A stretch of 58,851 nucleotides of DNA from Staphylococcus schweitzeri (GTDB lineage: Bacteria; Bacillota; Bacilli; Staphylococcales; Staphylococcaceae): the NCBI RefSeq assembly GCF_002902405.1, contig NZ_PPQS01000016.1:32308-91158 (forward strand), written 5' to 3'. Positions 9,311 through 18,506 of the stretch are shown one piece after another (within the stretch, counting starts at the first letter, position 1; the number at the start of each line of letters is the position of its first letter). The notes beneath the pieces are model-generated. The model worked only from the letters and a program-made list of their open reading frames with translations. It ran no database searches and was not told where the DNA came from. The position numbers and the translations under genes are program-made.

Positions 9311-9339
9311 TTGAAATGAGTTTCGAAAAACGATACTAT
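9311..9339 (+). promoter_or_regulatory. Promoter of sstABCD
   Basis: TTGAAA (9311-9316), a 17-bp spacer and TACTAT (9334-9339), placed just upstream of the Fur box. The rest of the 331-base gap between nrdF and sstA (9141-9310) shows nothing else I can name. Confidence 0.55.
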
Positions 9340-9358
9340 TAATGAGAAATATTATCAA

Positions 9359-9373
9359 TGATAATGATTATCA
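9359..9373. promoter_or_regulatory. Fur box of the sst operon
   Basis: TGATAATGATTATCA is an exact 7-1-7 Fur palindrome, and the symmetry extends to 21 bp (9356-9376). It lies about 15-30 bases downstream of the -10 element and 26 bases before sstA. Iron-bound Fur is expected to block transcription. Confidence 0.93.
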
Positions 9374-9399
9374 TTGAATAAAAGGGAGAAAAATTTGTA

Positions 9400-10371
9400 A
9401 TGAAGTATTTATTAAAGGGAAATATTTTGCTTCTATTACTTATATTGTTGACTATTATTTCGCTGTTTATTGGTGTGAGTGAATTATCAATTAAAGATAT
9501 ATTTCATTTAACTAAAGATCAGCAAAATATTTTATTTTCAAGTCGAATTCCTAGAACGATGAGTATTTTAATTGCAGGTAGTTCATTGGCGCTAGCGGGC
9601 TTGATTATGCAACAAATGATGCAAAATAAGTTTGTAAGTCCTACTACAGCTGGAACAATGGAGTGGGCTAAATTAGGTATTTTAATAGCCTTATTATTCT
9701 TTCCAACAGGTCATATATTATTGAAATTAGTATTTGCAGTTGTATGTAGCATATGCGGTACATTTTTATTTGTTAAAATAATTGATTTTATCAAAGTGAA
9801 AGATGTCATCTTTGTCCCACTATTAGGAATTATGATAGGTGGCATTGTTGCTAGTTTTACAACCTTCATCTCATTGCGTACGAATGCTGTACAAAGCATT
9901 GGTAACTGGCTTAACGGGAACTTTGCCATTATTACAAGTGGACGCTATGAAATTTTATATTTAAGTATTCCTCTTTTAGCATTGACATATCTTTTTGCTA
10001 ATCACTTCACTATTGTAGGAATGGGTAAAGATTTCACTAATAATTTAGGTTTGAGTTATGAGAAGTTAATTAATATTGCGCTATTTATAACTGCAACAAT
10101 TACAGCTTTAGTTGTTGTCACAGTTGGTACTTTGCCATTTTTAGGTTTAGTTATCCCGAATATTATTTCAATATATAGAGGCGATCATTTGAAAAATGCT
10201 ATACCACATACGATGATGTTAGGTGCTATATTTGTATTGTTTTCTGATATCGTAGGTAGAGTTGTCGTTTATCCATATGAAATAAATATTGGTTTAACGA
10301 TTGGTGTTTTTGGAACAATTATTTTCCTTATCTTATTAATGAAAGGTAGGAAAAAATATGCACAACAATAA
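9400..10371 (+). CDS. sstA: Iron-siderophore ABC transporter permease SstA
   Basis: A 323-residue FecCD/BtuC-type permease with about nine hydrophobic helices, one half of the membrane channel importing ferric siderophore (catechol type for Sst). The family motif SRIPRTMSILIAGSSLALAG lies near residues 48-67 and the coupling-helix region includes GLVIPNIISIYRG. It is the first gene after the Fur box, and its 3' end overlaps sstB by 14 bases. Confidence 0.93.
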   Translation: MKYLLKGNILLLLLILLTIISLFIGVSELSIKDIFHLTKDQQNILFSSRIPRTMSILIAGSSLALAGLIMQQMMQNKFVSPTTAGTMEWAKLGILIALLFFPTGHILLKLVFAVVCSICGTFLFVKIIDFIKVKDVIFVPLLGIMIGGIVASFTTFISLRTNAVQSIGNWLNGNFAIITSGRYEILYLSIPLLALTYLFANHFTIVGMGKDFTNNLGLSYEKLINIALFITATITALVVVTVGTLPFLGLVIPNIISIYRGDHLKNAIPHTMMLGAIFVLFSDIVGRVVVYPYEINIGLTIGVFGTIIFLILLMKGRKKYAQQ

Positions 10372-11314
10372 TAAAAAGCTTGCTATTTTAATCATTGTGA
10401 CATGTCTTATCGCTTTATTCTATTTATTTGTAGGCATTGATTTTGACATTTTTGAATATCAATTTTCAAGTCGTTTGCGAAAGTTTATTTTAATTATTCT
10501 TGTTGGTGCTGCTATTGCGACTTCAGTTGTCATCTTTCAAGCAATTACGAATAATCGTTTGTTAACACCTTCGATTATGGGACTTGATGCAGTTTATTTG
10601 TTTATAAAAGTTATACCGGTATTTCTACTTGGCATACAATCGGTTTGGGTGACTAATGTATATTTGAATTTTATTTTAACGTTAATTACCATGGTGCTTT
10701 TTGCATTGATACTATTCCAAGTCATTTTTAAAATTGGACATTTTTCAATTTACTTTATTTTGTTAATAGGAGTATTACTAGGTACGTTTTTTAGAAGTAT
10801 TACTGGATTTATTCAATTAATTATGGACCCTGAATCGTTTTTAGCGATACAAAGTAGTATGTTTGCGAATTTCAATGCTTCTAATTCTAATCTAGTAACT
10901 TTTTCAGCAGTCATTTTAGTAGTACTATTAATCATTACGATTTTTTTACTACCTTATTTAGATGTATTACTTTTAGGTCGTGCAGAAGCGATAAATTTAG
11001 GTGTTTCGTATGAACAATTAACGCGTATGTTATTAGTGATTGTGTCAATTTTAGTTTCAGTTTCAACTGCATTAGTAGGTCCCATTACGTTTTTAGGCCT
11101 GTTAACTGTGAACTTGGCTCATGAATTAATGAAGACATATGAACATAAATATATATTAATTGCGACAATTTGTTTAAGTTGGATGAGTTTATTTAGTGCA
11201 CAATGGGTTGTTGAAAATGTTTTTGAAGCTACGACAGAGATGAGCTTGCTAATTGATTTGATAGGTGGAAGTTATTTCATTTATCTATTAGTTAAAAGGA
11301 GAAATGCGCAGTGA
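10358..11314 (+). CDS. sstB: Iron-siderophore ABC transporter permease SstB
   Basis: A 318-residue second FecCD-type permease partnering SstA. The N-terminal hydrophobic helix is followed by SSRLRKFILIILVGAAIATS, and GPITFLGLLTVNLAHEL near residue 245 is the coupling-helix motif that contacts the ATPase. The start overlaps sstA by 14 bases and the stop overlaps sstC by 4 bases (GTGA), so translation of the three is coupled. Confidence 0.93.
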   Translation: MHNNNKKLAILIIVTCLIALFYLFVGIDFDIFEYQFSSRLRKFILIILVGAAIATSVVIFQAITNNRLLTPSIMGLDAVYLFIKVIPVFLLGIQSVWVTNVYLNFILTLITMVLFALILFQVIFKIGHFSIYFILLIGVLLGTFFRSITGFIQLIMDPESFLAIQSSMFANFNASNSNLVTFSAVILVVLLIITIFLLPYLDVLLLGRAEAINLGVSYEQLTRMLLVIVSILVSVSTALVGPITFLGLLTVNLAHELMKTYEHKYILIATICLSWMSLFSAQWVVENVFEATTEMSLLIDLIGGSYFIYLLVKRRNAQ

Positions 11315-12072
11315 TACAAGTTAAGAATTTAACTAAGACGATACATAATCAACCGATATTAAAAGATATCAGTATAGCTATTGAAAATGGGAAGTTGACG
11401 TCATTAATTGGACCAAATGGCGCTGGTAAAAGCACATTACTTTCTGCGATATGTCGTTTAATTCGCTTTGATAAAGGTGAAGTGAAAATTGATGGACAAG
11501 GTATGTCTGATTATAAAAATAATGATTTATCTAAAAAGATATCAATTTTAAAGCAAACAAATCATACTGAAATGAACATTACAGTTGAGCAATTAGTTAA
11601 TTTTGGACGATTTCCATATTCAAAAGGACGATTAACAAAAGAAGATCATGCCATTGTTAATAATGCATTAGATTTATTACAGTTACAGGACATTAGACAT
11701 CGAAACATAAAATCATTGTCAGGTGGACAACGCCAACGTGCCTATATCGCAATGACAATAGCACAAGATACGGAATATATTTTACTAGATGAGCCTTTAA
11801 ATAATTTAGATATGAAACATGCTGTTCAAATTATGCAAACGTTGCAAATGTTAGCACATAAAATGAATAAAGCAATCGTCATTGTCCTACATGATATTAA
11901 TTTTGCGTCCTGTTACTCAGATCACATTGTTGCACTGAAAAATGGGGAACTAGTTAAATCGGATTTGAAAGATAAGGTTATTCAAAGTAGTGTTTTAAGC
12001 GATTTATATGATATGGACATACAGATAGAATTTATTAGAAACCAAAGAATTTGCTTATATTTTAAAGATTAA
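11311..12072 (+). CDS. sstC: Iron-siderophore ABC transporter ATP-binding protein SstC
   Basis: A 253-residue ATPase of the FepC family. It has Walker A GPNGAGKST (residues 34-42), the Q-loop, the ABC signature LSGGQ near residue 136, and Walker B YILLDEP followed by the D-loop and switch histidine in VLHDINF. The GTG start at 11311 overlaps the sstB stop. It powers the SstAB channel. Confidence 0.94.
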   Translation: MIQVKNLTKTIHNQPILKDISIAIENGKLTSLIGPNGAGKSTLLSAICRLIRFDKGEVKIDGQGMSDYKNNDLSKKISILKQTNHTEMNITVEQLVNFGRFPYSKGRLTKEDHAIVNNALDLLQLQDIRHRNIKSLSGGQRQRAYIAMTIAQDTEYILLDEPLNNLDMKHAVQIMQTLQMLAHKMNKAIVIVLHDINFASCYSDHIVALKNGELVKSDLKDKVIQSSVLSDLYDMDIQIEFIRNQRICLYFKD

Positions 12073-12185
12073 CTTTAGAAAACACTTTAAAGGGGTGATG
12101 CGTTAATCAAAGAAGTATTAACTAATCATTGTACGTTTGTCATTTTAAGCACACAGATTAAGTCAATAGAGGAGACATTTATATT

Positions 12186-13214
12186 ATGAAGAAAACAGTC
12201 TTATATTTAGTGGTAGCATTAATGTTAGTATTAGCAGCATGCGGTAATAATTCTGGAAAAGAACAATCAAAATCAGATACTAAAAGTTCAAAAGAAACAG
12301 TAAAAATTGAAAATAACTACAAAATGCGTGGCGAGAAAAAAGATGGTAGCGATGCTAAAAAAGTTAAAGAAACTGTTGAAGTTCCAAAAAACCCTAAAAA
12401 TGCAGTTGTACTAGATTATGGTGCACTTGATGTCATGAAAGAAATGGGCTTAGCTGATAAAGTTAAAGCATTACCAAAAGGTGAAGGTGGTAAGTCATTA
12501 CCGAATTTTCTAGAGTCATTTAAGGATGATAAATATACTAATGTAGGTAATTTAAAAGAAGTGAATTTTGATAAAATCGCTGCAACTAAACCAGAAGTAA
12601 TATTTATTTCTGGACGTACAGCAAATCAAAAGAATTTAGATGAATTTAAAAAGGCTGCACCTAAAGCGAAAATAGTTTATGTTGGTGCTGATGAGAAAAA
12701 TTTAATTGGTTCAATGAAACAAATTACTGAAAACATCGGTAAAATATACGACAAAGAAGCTAAAGCTAAAGAATTAAATAAAAATTTAGATAATAAAATT
12801 GCTTCTATGAAAGACAAAACGAAACATTTCAATAAAACTGTAATGTATTTATTAGTTAACGAAGGTGAATTATCAACGTTTGGACCTAAAGGACGTTTTG
12901 GTGGATTAGTATACGATACATTAGGATTCAATGCTGTTGATAAAAAAGTAAGTAATAGTAATCATGGACAAAATGTTTCTAATGAATATGTAAACAAAGA
13001 AAATCCAGATGTAATTTTAGCGATGGATAGAGGACAGGCTGTAAGTGGAAAATCGACAGCAAAACAGACGTTAAATAACCCAGTATTGAAAAACGTAAAA
13101 GCAATTAAAGAAGATAAAGTTTATAACTTAGATCCAAAGTTATGGTATTTTTCAGCTGGATCAACTACAACTACAATGAAACAAATTGATGAACTTGAAA
13201 AAGTTGTAAAATAA
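12186..13214 (+). CDS. sstD: Siderophore-binding lipoprotein SstD
   Basis: A 342-residue substrate-binding protein of the FepB/FatB type. The signal peptide ends in a lipobox (LAAC, Cys20), so the protein is diacylated by Lgt and anchored outside the membrane. A charged linker precedes the periplasmic-binding-protein fold. It captures ferric siderophores or catechols for SstABC. There is a 113-base gap after sstC with its own ribosome site (GAGGAGA). The gap shows no clear promoter, so sstD is probably also read from the Fur-controlled start. Confidence 0.95.
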   Translation: MKKTVLYLVVALMLVLAACGNNSGKEQSKSDTKSSKETVKIENNYKMRGEKKDGSDAKKVKETVEVPKNPKNAVVLDYGALDVMKEMGLADKVKALPKGEGGKSLPNFLESFKDDKYTNVGNLKEVNFDKIAATKPEVIFISGRTANQKNLDEFKKAAPKAKIVYVGADEKNLIGSMKQITENIGKIYDKEAKAKELNKNLDNKIASMKDKTKHFNKTVMYLLVNEGELSTFGPKGRFGGLVYDTLGFNAVDKKVSNSNHGQNVSNEYVNKENPDVILAMDRGQAVSGKSTAKQTLNNPVLKNVKAIKEDKVYNLDPKLWYFSAGSTTTTMKQIDELEKVVK

Positions 13215-13221
13215 TTAACAA

Positions 13222-13269
13222 GTGGAGAGCAAAGGTTATCTATTATAATCAATGTTCTCCACGTTTTTT
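13222..13269 (+). terminator. Terminator of sstABCD
   Basis: GTGGAGAGCA (13222-13231) pairs with TGTTCTCCAC (13253-13262) and is followed by a run of six T. Confidence 0.85.
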
Positions 13270-13348
13270 GTCAAAATTCAAAGTAAAGGGACTTACTACT
13301 TATCGTAACGATAAATATATAAGCCCCTAGATGTAATGATTTAGTAAA

Positions 13349-13663
13349 TTAAATCTCAAAATAAATATGATAGTGATATTTACAGCGATTGTTAAACTTT
13401 GAATGACAATTTGGACAATGCTCTACCATCATGTACTCGTTAATTGTCAATTCATGTTGACATACTCCACACAAAATTGCTTTTTCATTAAATGTACGTT
13501 CTGGCCAACGTTTAATAGTATGCTTTTCAAATTCATTATGACACTTATAGCATGGATAATATTTATTGCAGCATTTAAACTTAATCGCAATAATATCTTG
13601 TTCGGTAAAATAATGGCGACAACGTGTTTCTGTATCAATTAAAGAACCATAAACTATAGGCAT
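13349..13663 (-). CDS. CHY-type zinc-finger protein
   Basis: A 104-residue, Cys/His-rich protein. The pattern CRHYFTEQDIIAIKFKCC, then YPCYKCHNE, CGVCQHEL and HCPNCHSKF matches the CHY zinc-finger domain (PF05495), which binds several zinc ions. Bacterial members are uncharacterised. The ATG at 13663 has a good AAGGAG. It lies 17 bases downstream of murB and is probably in the same transcript. A link to peptidoglycan synthesis is only positional. Confidence 0.85.
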   Translation of the reverse strand: MPIVYGSLIDTETRCRHYFTEQDIIAIKFKCCNKYYPCYKCHNEFEKHTIKRWPERTFNEKAILCGVCQHELTINEYMMVEHCPNCHSKFNNRCKYHYHIYFEI

Positions 13664-13680
13664 AAATAAATCTCCTTAAC

Positions 13681-14604
13681 TCATGATTCCTTTGGATGTT
13701 CGCCAATTATACGAACTTCACGATTTAACTCAATATCAAATTTTTCTTTAACAGTCTTTTGTACATAATGGATAAGATCTTCATAATCTGTTGCAGTTCC
13801 ATTATCAACATTTACCATGAAACCCGCATGCTTAGTTGACACTTCAACACCACCAATTCGATGGCCTTGCAAGTTAGAATCTTGTATTAATTTACCAGCA
13901 AAATGCCCTGGTGGTCTTTGGAATACGCTACCACAAGAAGGATATTCTAAAGGTTGTTTTGATTCACGACGTGCTGTTAAGTCATCCATTTTAGCTTGTA
14001 TTTCAGTCATATTTCCTGGAGTTAGTGTGAATGCAGCTTCTAATACAACCAAGTGTTCTTTTTGAATTATACTGTTGCGATAGTCTAATTCTAATTCTTT
14101 TGTTGTAAGTTTGATAATTGCGCCTTGTTCGTTGACACATAAAGCATAGTCAATACAATCTTTCACTTCGCCACCATAGGCACCAGCATTCATATAGACA
14201 GCACCACCAATAGAACCAGGGATGCCACATGCAAACTCTAGGCCTGTTAAAGCGTGATCTCTAGCAACACGAGAGACGTCAATGATAGCAGCGCCACTTC
14301 CGGTTATAATAGCATCGTCAGATACTTCAATGTGATCTAATGATAATAAGCTTATTACTATACCGCGAATACCTCCTTCACGAATAATAATGTTAGAGCC
14401 ATTTCCCAAATAAGTAACCGGTATGCCATGTTGGTAGGCATATTTCACAACGGCTTGTACTTCTTCATTTTTAGTAGGGGTAATATAAAAATCTGCATTA
14501 CCACCAGTCTTTGTATAAGTGTATCGTTTTAAAGGTTCATCAACTTTAATCTTTTCATTAGAAATAAGTTGTTGTAACGCTTGATAGATGTCTTTATTTA
14601 TCAC
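13681..14604 (-). CDS. murB: UDP-N-acetylenolpyruvoylglucosamine reductase
   Basis: A 307-residue FAD enzyme that uses NADPH to reduce UDP-GlcNAc-enolpyruvate to UDP-MurNAc, a committed cytosolic step in peptidoglycan synthesis. The FAD-binding stretch [14 protein letters not shown], the [20 protein letters not shown] block and the catalytic serine in [11 protein letters not shown] show the type IIB form. The GTG at 14604 is chosen because an ATG four codons earlier overlaps the AAAGGA ribosome site; 307 residues is the usual length. About ten substitutions relative to the S. aureus protein I remember suggest a sister lineage. Confidence 0.95.
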   Translation of the reverse strand: MINKDIYQALQQLISNEKIKVDEPLKRYTYTKTGGNADFYITPTKNEEVQAVVKYAYQHGIPVTYLGNGSNIIIREGGIRGIVISLLSLDHIEVSDDAIITGSGAAIIDVSRVARDHALTGLEFACGIPGSIGGAVYMNAGAYGGEVKDCIDYALCVNEQGAIIKLTTKELELDYRNSIIQKEHLVVLEAAFTLTPGNMTEIQAKMDDLTARRESKQPLEYPSCGSVFQRPPGHFAGKLIQDSNLQGHRIGGVEVSTKHAGFMVNVDNGTATDYEDLIHYVQKTVKEKFDIELNREVRIIGEHPKES

Positions 14605-14730
14605 TTTTAAGTACATCCTTTCTCATGTCTTTAATATCATATAGTATTATACCAATTTTAAAATTCATTTGCGAAAATTGAAAATAAAGTATTAAAATTA
14701 GTATAATTGTAAAACACGATATAACTACTG

Positions 14731-15249
14731 TTATAAATATTTTTTACATAGTTTTTCGAAGTATTGTTGCTTTTGAATCTCATATTCTCTTAATGATGAA
14801 GAGTGTTGTAATATTTGTTGTTTCTTGGAATTAAACAGCAATGCTATTTCATTGTTAGTCGATAACAAATGATCAAGTGCAAGATATGATTCAAATGTTT
14901 GAGTATTCATTTGGATTATATGTAAGCGTACTTCTTGTTTCAAATCATGGTAATTGTTAAACTTTGCCATCATAACTTTTTTATTATATTTATGATGAAG
15001 GCGGTAAAAACCAACATAATTTAAACGTTTTTCATCGAGTGCAGTTATATCATGTAAATTTTCAACACCTACTAAAATATCTAAAATCGGCTCAGTTGAA
15101 TACTTAAAATGATACGTACCACCGATATGTTTTGTATATTTTACAGGGCTGTCTAATAAATTGAATAATAATGATTTTATTTCTATATATTGCGTATGAA
15201 AGGCATAATATGAATCATTATTAATGAATGGTTGAACATTTGAATACAT
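14731..15249 (-). CDS. GrpB family (UPF0157) nucleotidyltransferase-fold protein
   Basis: A 172-residue protein recognisable from KHIGGTYHFKYSTEPILDILVGV (residues 40-62), the GrpB equivalent of the polymerase-beta-like G-S/G-T...D-I-L motif. The LNYVGFYRL and EVRLHIIQM strands follow. GrpB proteins are uncharacterised or poorly characterised and no substrate is known. AAGGAG lies before the ATG. It stands alone between murB and a divergent lipoprotein gene. Confidence 0.7.
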   Translation of the reverse strand: MYSNVQPFINNDSYYAFHTQYIEIKSLLFNLLDSPVKYTKHIGGTYHFKYSTEPILDILVGVENLHDITALDEKRLNYVGFYRLHHKYNKKVMMAKFNNYHDLKQEVRLHIIQMNTQTFESYLALDHLLSTNNEIALLFNSKKQQILQHSSSLREYEIQKQQYFEKLCKKYL

Positions 15250-15368
15250 GATAAACTCCTTTGGTAATAAAACTTAATTTAATCGCGATAAAGTCTGAAA
15301 TACTATAACATAATTCATTTTCATAATAAACATGTTTTTGTATAATGTATCTAATAAGGAGTGCAGCC

Positions 15369-16247
15369 ATGAAAAAAATTGTCATATTCGCTATGTTAGC
15401 GATTTTAATTATAGTAATTAGTGCATGTGGTAATAAAGAAAAAGAGGCACAACATCAATTTACTAAGCAATTTAAAGATGTTGAGCAAAAACAAAAAGAA
15501 CTGCAACATGTCATGGATAATATTCATCTTAAAGAGATTGATCATCTAAGCAAAACTGATACGACGGATAAAAATAGTAAAGAATTTAAAGCTTTACAGG
15601 AAGATGTGAAAAATCATTTAATGCCAAAGTTTCAAGCATACTATAAATCGGTTGAAAGTTTACCAGATGATACTGCAAAGGTGAAAGAGTTAAAAAAAGA
15701 ATACATGTCTATCGCAAATGAGAAAAAGAAGTCGATAAAGCAATTAAAGACATTTATAGATTTATGTAATCAATCGATTAAGTATAATGAAGATATTTTA
15801 GATTATACGAAGCAATTTGAAAAAAATAGATACAAAGTTGAATCGGAAATAAAATTAGCAGATAATAAAATTGAAGCAACAAGTTTAACAACAAAGTTAG
15901 AACAAAATAATAAAGCATTAAGAGATACCGCTAAGAAAAATTTAGATGATAGTAAGGAAAACGAAGTGAAGCGTGCTATTAAAAATCATATTATGCCAAT
16001 GATTGAGAAACAAATTACAGATATTAATCAGACAAATATAAGTGATAAGCATGTTAATAATGCTCGTAAAAATGCTATAGAAATGTACTATAGTTTACAG
16101 AACTATTATAATACACGTATAGAGACGATTGAAGTAAGTGAAAAGTTATCAAAGATTGATGTAGATAAGTTGCCGAAAAAGGGTATAGATATAACTAGTG
16201 GCGATAAAGTCTTTGAAAAAAAGCTTAAAAAATTAGAAGATAAATAA
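15369..16247 (+). CDS. EMYY-motif lipoprotein
   Basis: A 292-residue lipoprotein: signal peptide with lipobox ISAC (Cys20), then an almost wholly alpha-helical, lysine-rich body with likely coiled coils. It contains AIEMYYSLQNYY near residue 236, the signature that names the staphylococcal EMYY-motif family. Function is unknown. The ATG at 15369, after AAGGAGTGCAGCC, is preferred over an in-frame codon eight residues earlier because the lipoprotein signal then starts correctly (MKKIVIF). It is divergent from the GrpB-like gene. Confidence 0.8.
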   Translation: MKKIVIFAMLAILIIVISACGNKEKEAQHQFTKQFKDVEQKQKELQHVMDNIHLKEIDHLSKTDTTDKNSKEFKALQEDVKNHLMPKFQAYYKSVESLPDDTAKVKELKKEYMSIANEKKKSIKQLKTFIDLCNQSIKYNEDILDYTKQFEKNRYKVESEIKLADNKIEATSLTTKLEQNNKALRDTAKKNLDDSKENEVKRAIKNHIMPMIEKQITDINQTNISDKHVNNARKNAIEMYYSLQNYYNTRIETIEVSEKLSKIDVDKLPKKGIDITSGDKVFEKKLKKLEDK

Positions 16248-16287
16248 CTATCATTATTATTCAAAGTTAAAAAATTTGAATTTATGG

Positions 16288-16316
16288 TTAACAGGACAAC
16301 ATACTATGTGTATAAT
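16288..16316 (+). promoter_or_regulatory. Promoter of the YtxJ/BrxC-like gene
   Basis: TTAACA (16288-16293), a 17-bp spacer and TATAAT (16311-16316) with TGTG immediately before it. It lies 85 bases upstream of the start codon. Confidence 0.65.
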
Positions 16317-16400
16317 GGTAAACATTGATATTAACTATATGTATAGAAATGTCACGCAGATGCTATTTATATGTGATAATTATTTTTAGAGGTGAATAGA

Positions 16401-16721
16401 GTGGCTATAAAGCTAAGTTCAATTGACCAATTTGAACAGGTTATTGAAGAAAACAAATATGTTTTTGTATTAAAACATAGTGAAACTTGTCCAATATCGG
16501 CAAATGCGTATGATCAATTTAATAAATTTTTATATGAACGCGATATGGATGGATATTATCTCATTGTCCAACAAGAACGCGATTTGTCAGATTATATTGC
16601 TAAAAAAACGAATGTTAAACACGAATCACCTCAAGCATTTTATTTTGTGAATGGTGAAATGGTTTGGAATAGAGACCACGGTGATATTAATGTTTCGTCA
16701 TTAGCACAAGCAGAAGAATAA
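16401..16721 (+). CDS. Bacillithiol-system redox protein YtxJ/BrxC
   Basis: A 106-residue thioredoxin-fold protein of the YtxJ (BrxC) family, associated with bacillithiol and removal of bacillithiol mixed disulfides. The single redox cysteine lies in SETCPISANAYDQF, where a TCPIS motif replaces CxxC; the ESPQAFYF cis-proline region follows. The GTG at 16401 is chosen because GAGGTG lies 6 bases upstream; a GTG at 16392 would sit inside that site. Its own promoter and terminator make it monocistronic. Confidence 0.85.
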   Translation: MAIKLSSIDQFEQVIEENKYVFVLKHSETCPISANAYDQFNKFLYERDMDGYYLIVQQERDLSDYIAKKTNVKHESPQAFYFVNGEMVWNRDHGDINVSSLAQAEE

Positions 16722-16731
16722 TAAAAACTAT

Positions 16732-16834
16732 AAGGTTGGAACATATTTGCCTAGCAATATCTCATGTGAATTGTAATTTTAAATTCATATGCAAGGTAAT
16801 AAGGTTATAATCATGTTCTAGCCTTTTATTTTTT
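16732..16834 (+). terminator. Long-stem terminator after the YtxJ/BrxC-like gene
   Basis: AAGGTTGGAACAT (16732-16744) and ATGTTCTAGCCTT (16813-16825) pair over 13 bp, with two G-U pairs, around a 68-base loop that holds further inverted repeats. A T-rich run follows. The remainder of the gap to 17139 shows nothing I can name. Confidence 0.7.
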
Positions 16835-17139
16835 AATTATGTAAAAGCAGTAACGTTAGTACTTTTTAATAAACACAGGTATAATGTATTCGAGTATTTT
16901 TATTAAAAAGTATACGAGGAAATGCTTGGAAAGCAAAACTATTTAAATATTTTTTAATGGAAAATTTAAGAAAAAATGACTGATAATGAAGATAAACTAT
17001 ATGTATGATATGTGTTAAATATCAGTGTAAATAAAGATGTAAGTGATTGTAAATTACAAAATTAAATGTAAATAATAAGATTAGTTATACATTAATTGAA
17101 ACGTTACACAATAAATAATAAAGTAAGGTGGTCAAGGTT

Positions 17140-18264
17140 ATGAAAGTATTAGTAGCCATGGATGAATTTAATGGTATTATTTCAAGTTATCAAGCAAATA
17201 GATATGTTGAAGAAGCAGTTGCTAGTCAAATTGAAACAGCGGATGTTGTACAAGTACCTTTATTTAATGGACGACATGAATTGTTGGATTCAGTATTTTT
17301 ATGGCAATCAGGTCAAAAGTATCGTATACCTGTTCATGATGCAGACATGAATGAAACTGAAGGGGTTTATGGACAAACGGATACTGGTATGACAGTCATT
17401 GAAGGAAATTTATTTTTAAAAGGGCATAAATCAATTACAGAGCGTACGAGTTACGGCTTAGGTGAAATGATGAAACATGCATTAGATAATGAGGCTAATC
17501 ATATTGTCATTTCTCTTGGTGGTATTGATAGCTTTGATGCTGGAGCAGGCATGTTACAGGCACTCGGTGCGGCATTTTATGATGATGAAGGTCGCATCGT
17601 TGATATGAGAAAAGGAGCAGGATTAATTAAATATATTAGACGAATAGATATGTCAAAATTACATCCTAAAATGGCAGGGACAAGAATTCAAGTAATGTCA
17701 GATTTCTCAAGTCGATTATATGGAAAGCAAAGTGAAATCATGCAAACTTATGGAGCGCATCAACTAAATCATAACCAAGCTGCTGAAATTGATAATTTAA
17801 TTTGGTACTTTAGTGAATTGTTTAAGAGTGAATTGAAAGTAGCTATTGGTCCTGTTGAACGCGGTGGTGCAGGTGGTGGAATTGCGGCTGTATTGAATGG
17901 TTTATACCAAGCTGAAATCCTAACGAGTCATGCACTAGTAGACCAACTAACACATTTAGAAGATTTAGTAGGACAAGCTGATTTAATTATTTTTGGTGAA
18001 GGTTTAAATGAAAATGATCAATTGTTAGAGACTACAACTTTACGTATTGCAGAGCTTTGTCATAAACATCAAAAAATTTCAATTGCAATTTGCGCTACTG
18101 CTGAAAAGTTTGATTTATTTGAATCACAAGGTGTAACAGCGATGTTTAATACATTTATTGATATGCCTGAAAGTTATACAGACTTTAAAATGGGCTTACA
18201 AATACGACATTATACTGTTCAATCATTAAAGCTGTTGAAAACGCAATTTAATGTAGAAAGTTAG
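17140..18264 (+). CDS. Glycerate kinase (GlxK family)
   Basis: A 374-residue type II glycerate kinase phosphorylating D-glycerate with ATP to a phosphoglycerate that enters lower glycolysis. Family features are the N-terminal KVLVAMDEFNG, ISLGGIDSFDAGAGML near residue 125, and the glycine-rich GPVERGGAGGGIAA near residue 240. The ATG at 17140 has AAGGTGG 8 bases upstream; a GTG four codons earlier overlaps it. It is a single gene ended by the terminator at 18421. Confidence 0.9.
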   Translation: MKVLVAMDEFNGIISSYQANRYVEEAVASQIETADVVQVPLFNGRHELLDSVFLWQSGQKYRIPVHDADMNETEGVYGQTDTGMTVIEGNLFLKGHKSITERTSYGLGEMMKHALDNEANHIVISLGGIDSFDAGAGMLQALGAAFYDDEGRIVDMRKGAGLIKYIRRIDMSKLHPKMAGTRIQVMSDFSSRLYGKQSEIMQTYGAHQLNHNQAAEIDNLIWYFSELFKSELKVAIGPVERGGAGGGIAAVLNGLYQAEILTSHALVDQLTHLEDLVGQADLIIFGEGLNENDQLLETTTLRIAELCHKHQKISIAICATAEKFDLFESQGVTAMFNTFIDMPESYTDFKMGLQIRHYTVQSLKLLKTQFNVES

Positions 18265-18420
18265 TACATTATAGAAGAGTTACAAATCAAATTATGCAAC
18301 GTTAGTTTTGTGGTAAATTAAGTGATAAATATTTGTAAGTGATAACCATGCCTGATAATTAGGATGTTTGTGGCTATAATTTAATTTTCGAATCGGATAC
18401 AAATGATAGATATATAATTA

Positions 18421-18459
18421 AAAATCACGCTAACACAGTACTGTGTTAGCGTGATTTTT
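18421..18459. terminator. Bidirectional terminator between glycerate kinase and pepT
   Basis: AAAATCACGCTAACACAGTA followed by its mirror TACTGTGTTAGCGTGATTTT: a perfect inverted repeat with A and T flanks, between convergent genes. Confidence 0.93.
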
Positions 18460-18506
18460 AATGTCAATTAAGATTGTAACGAAGTTCGTTTACATTAATG
18501 TGTCAG

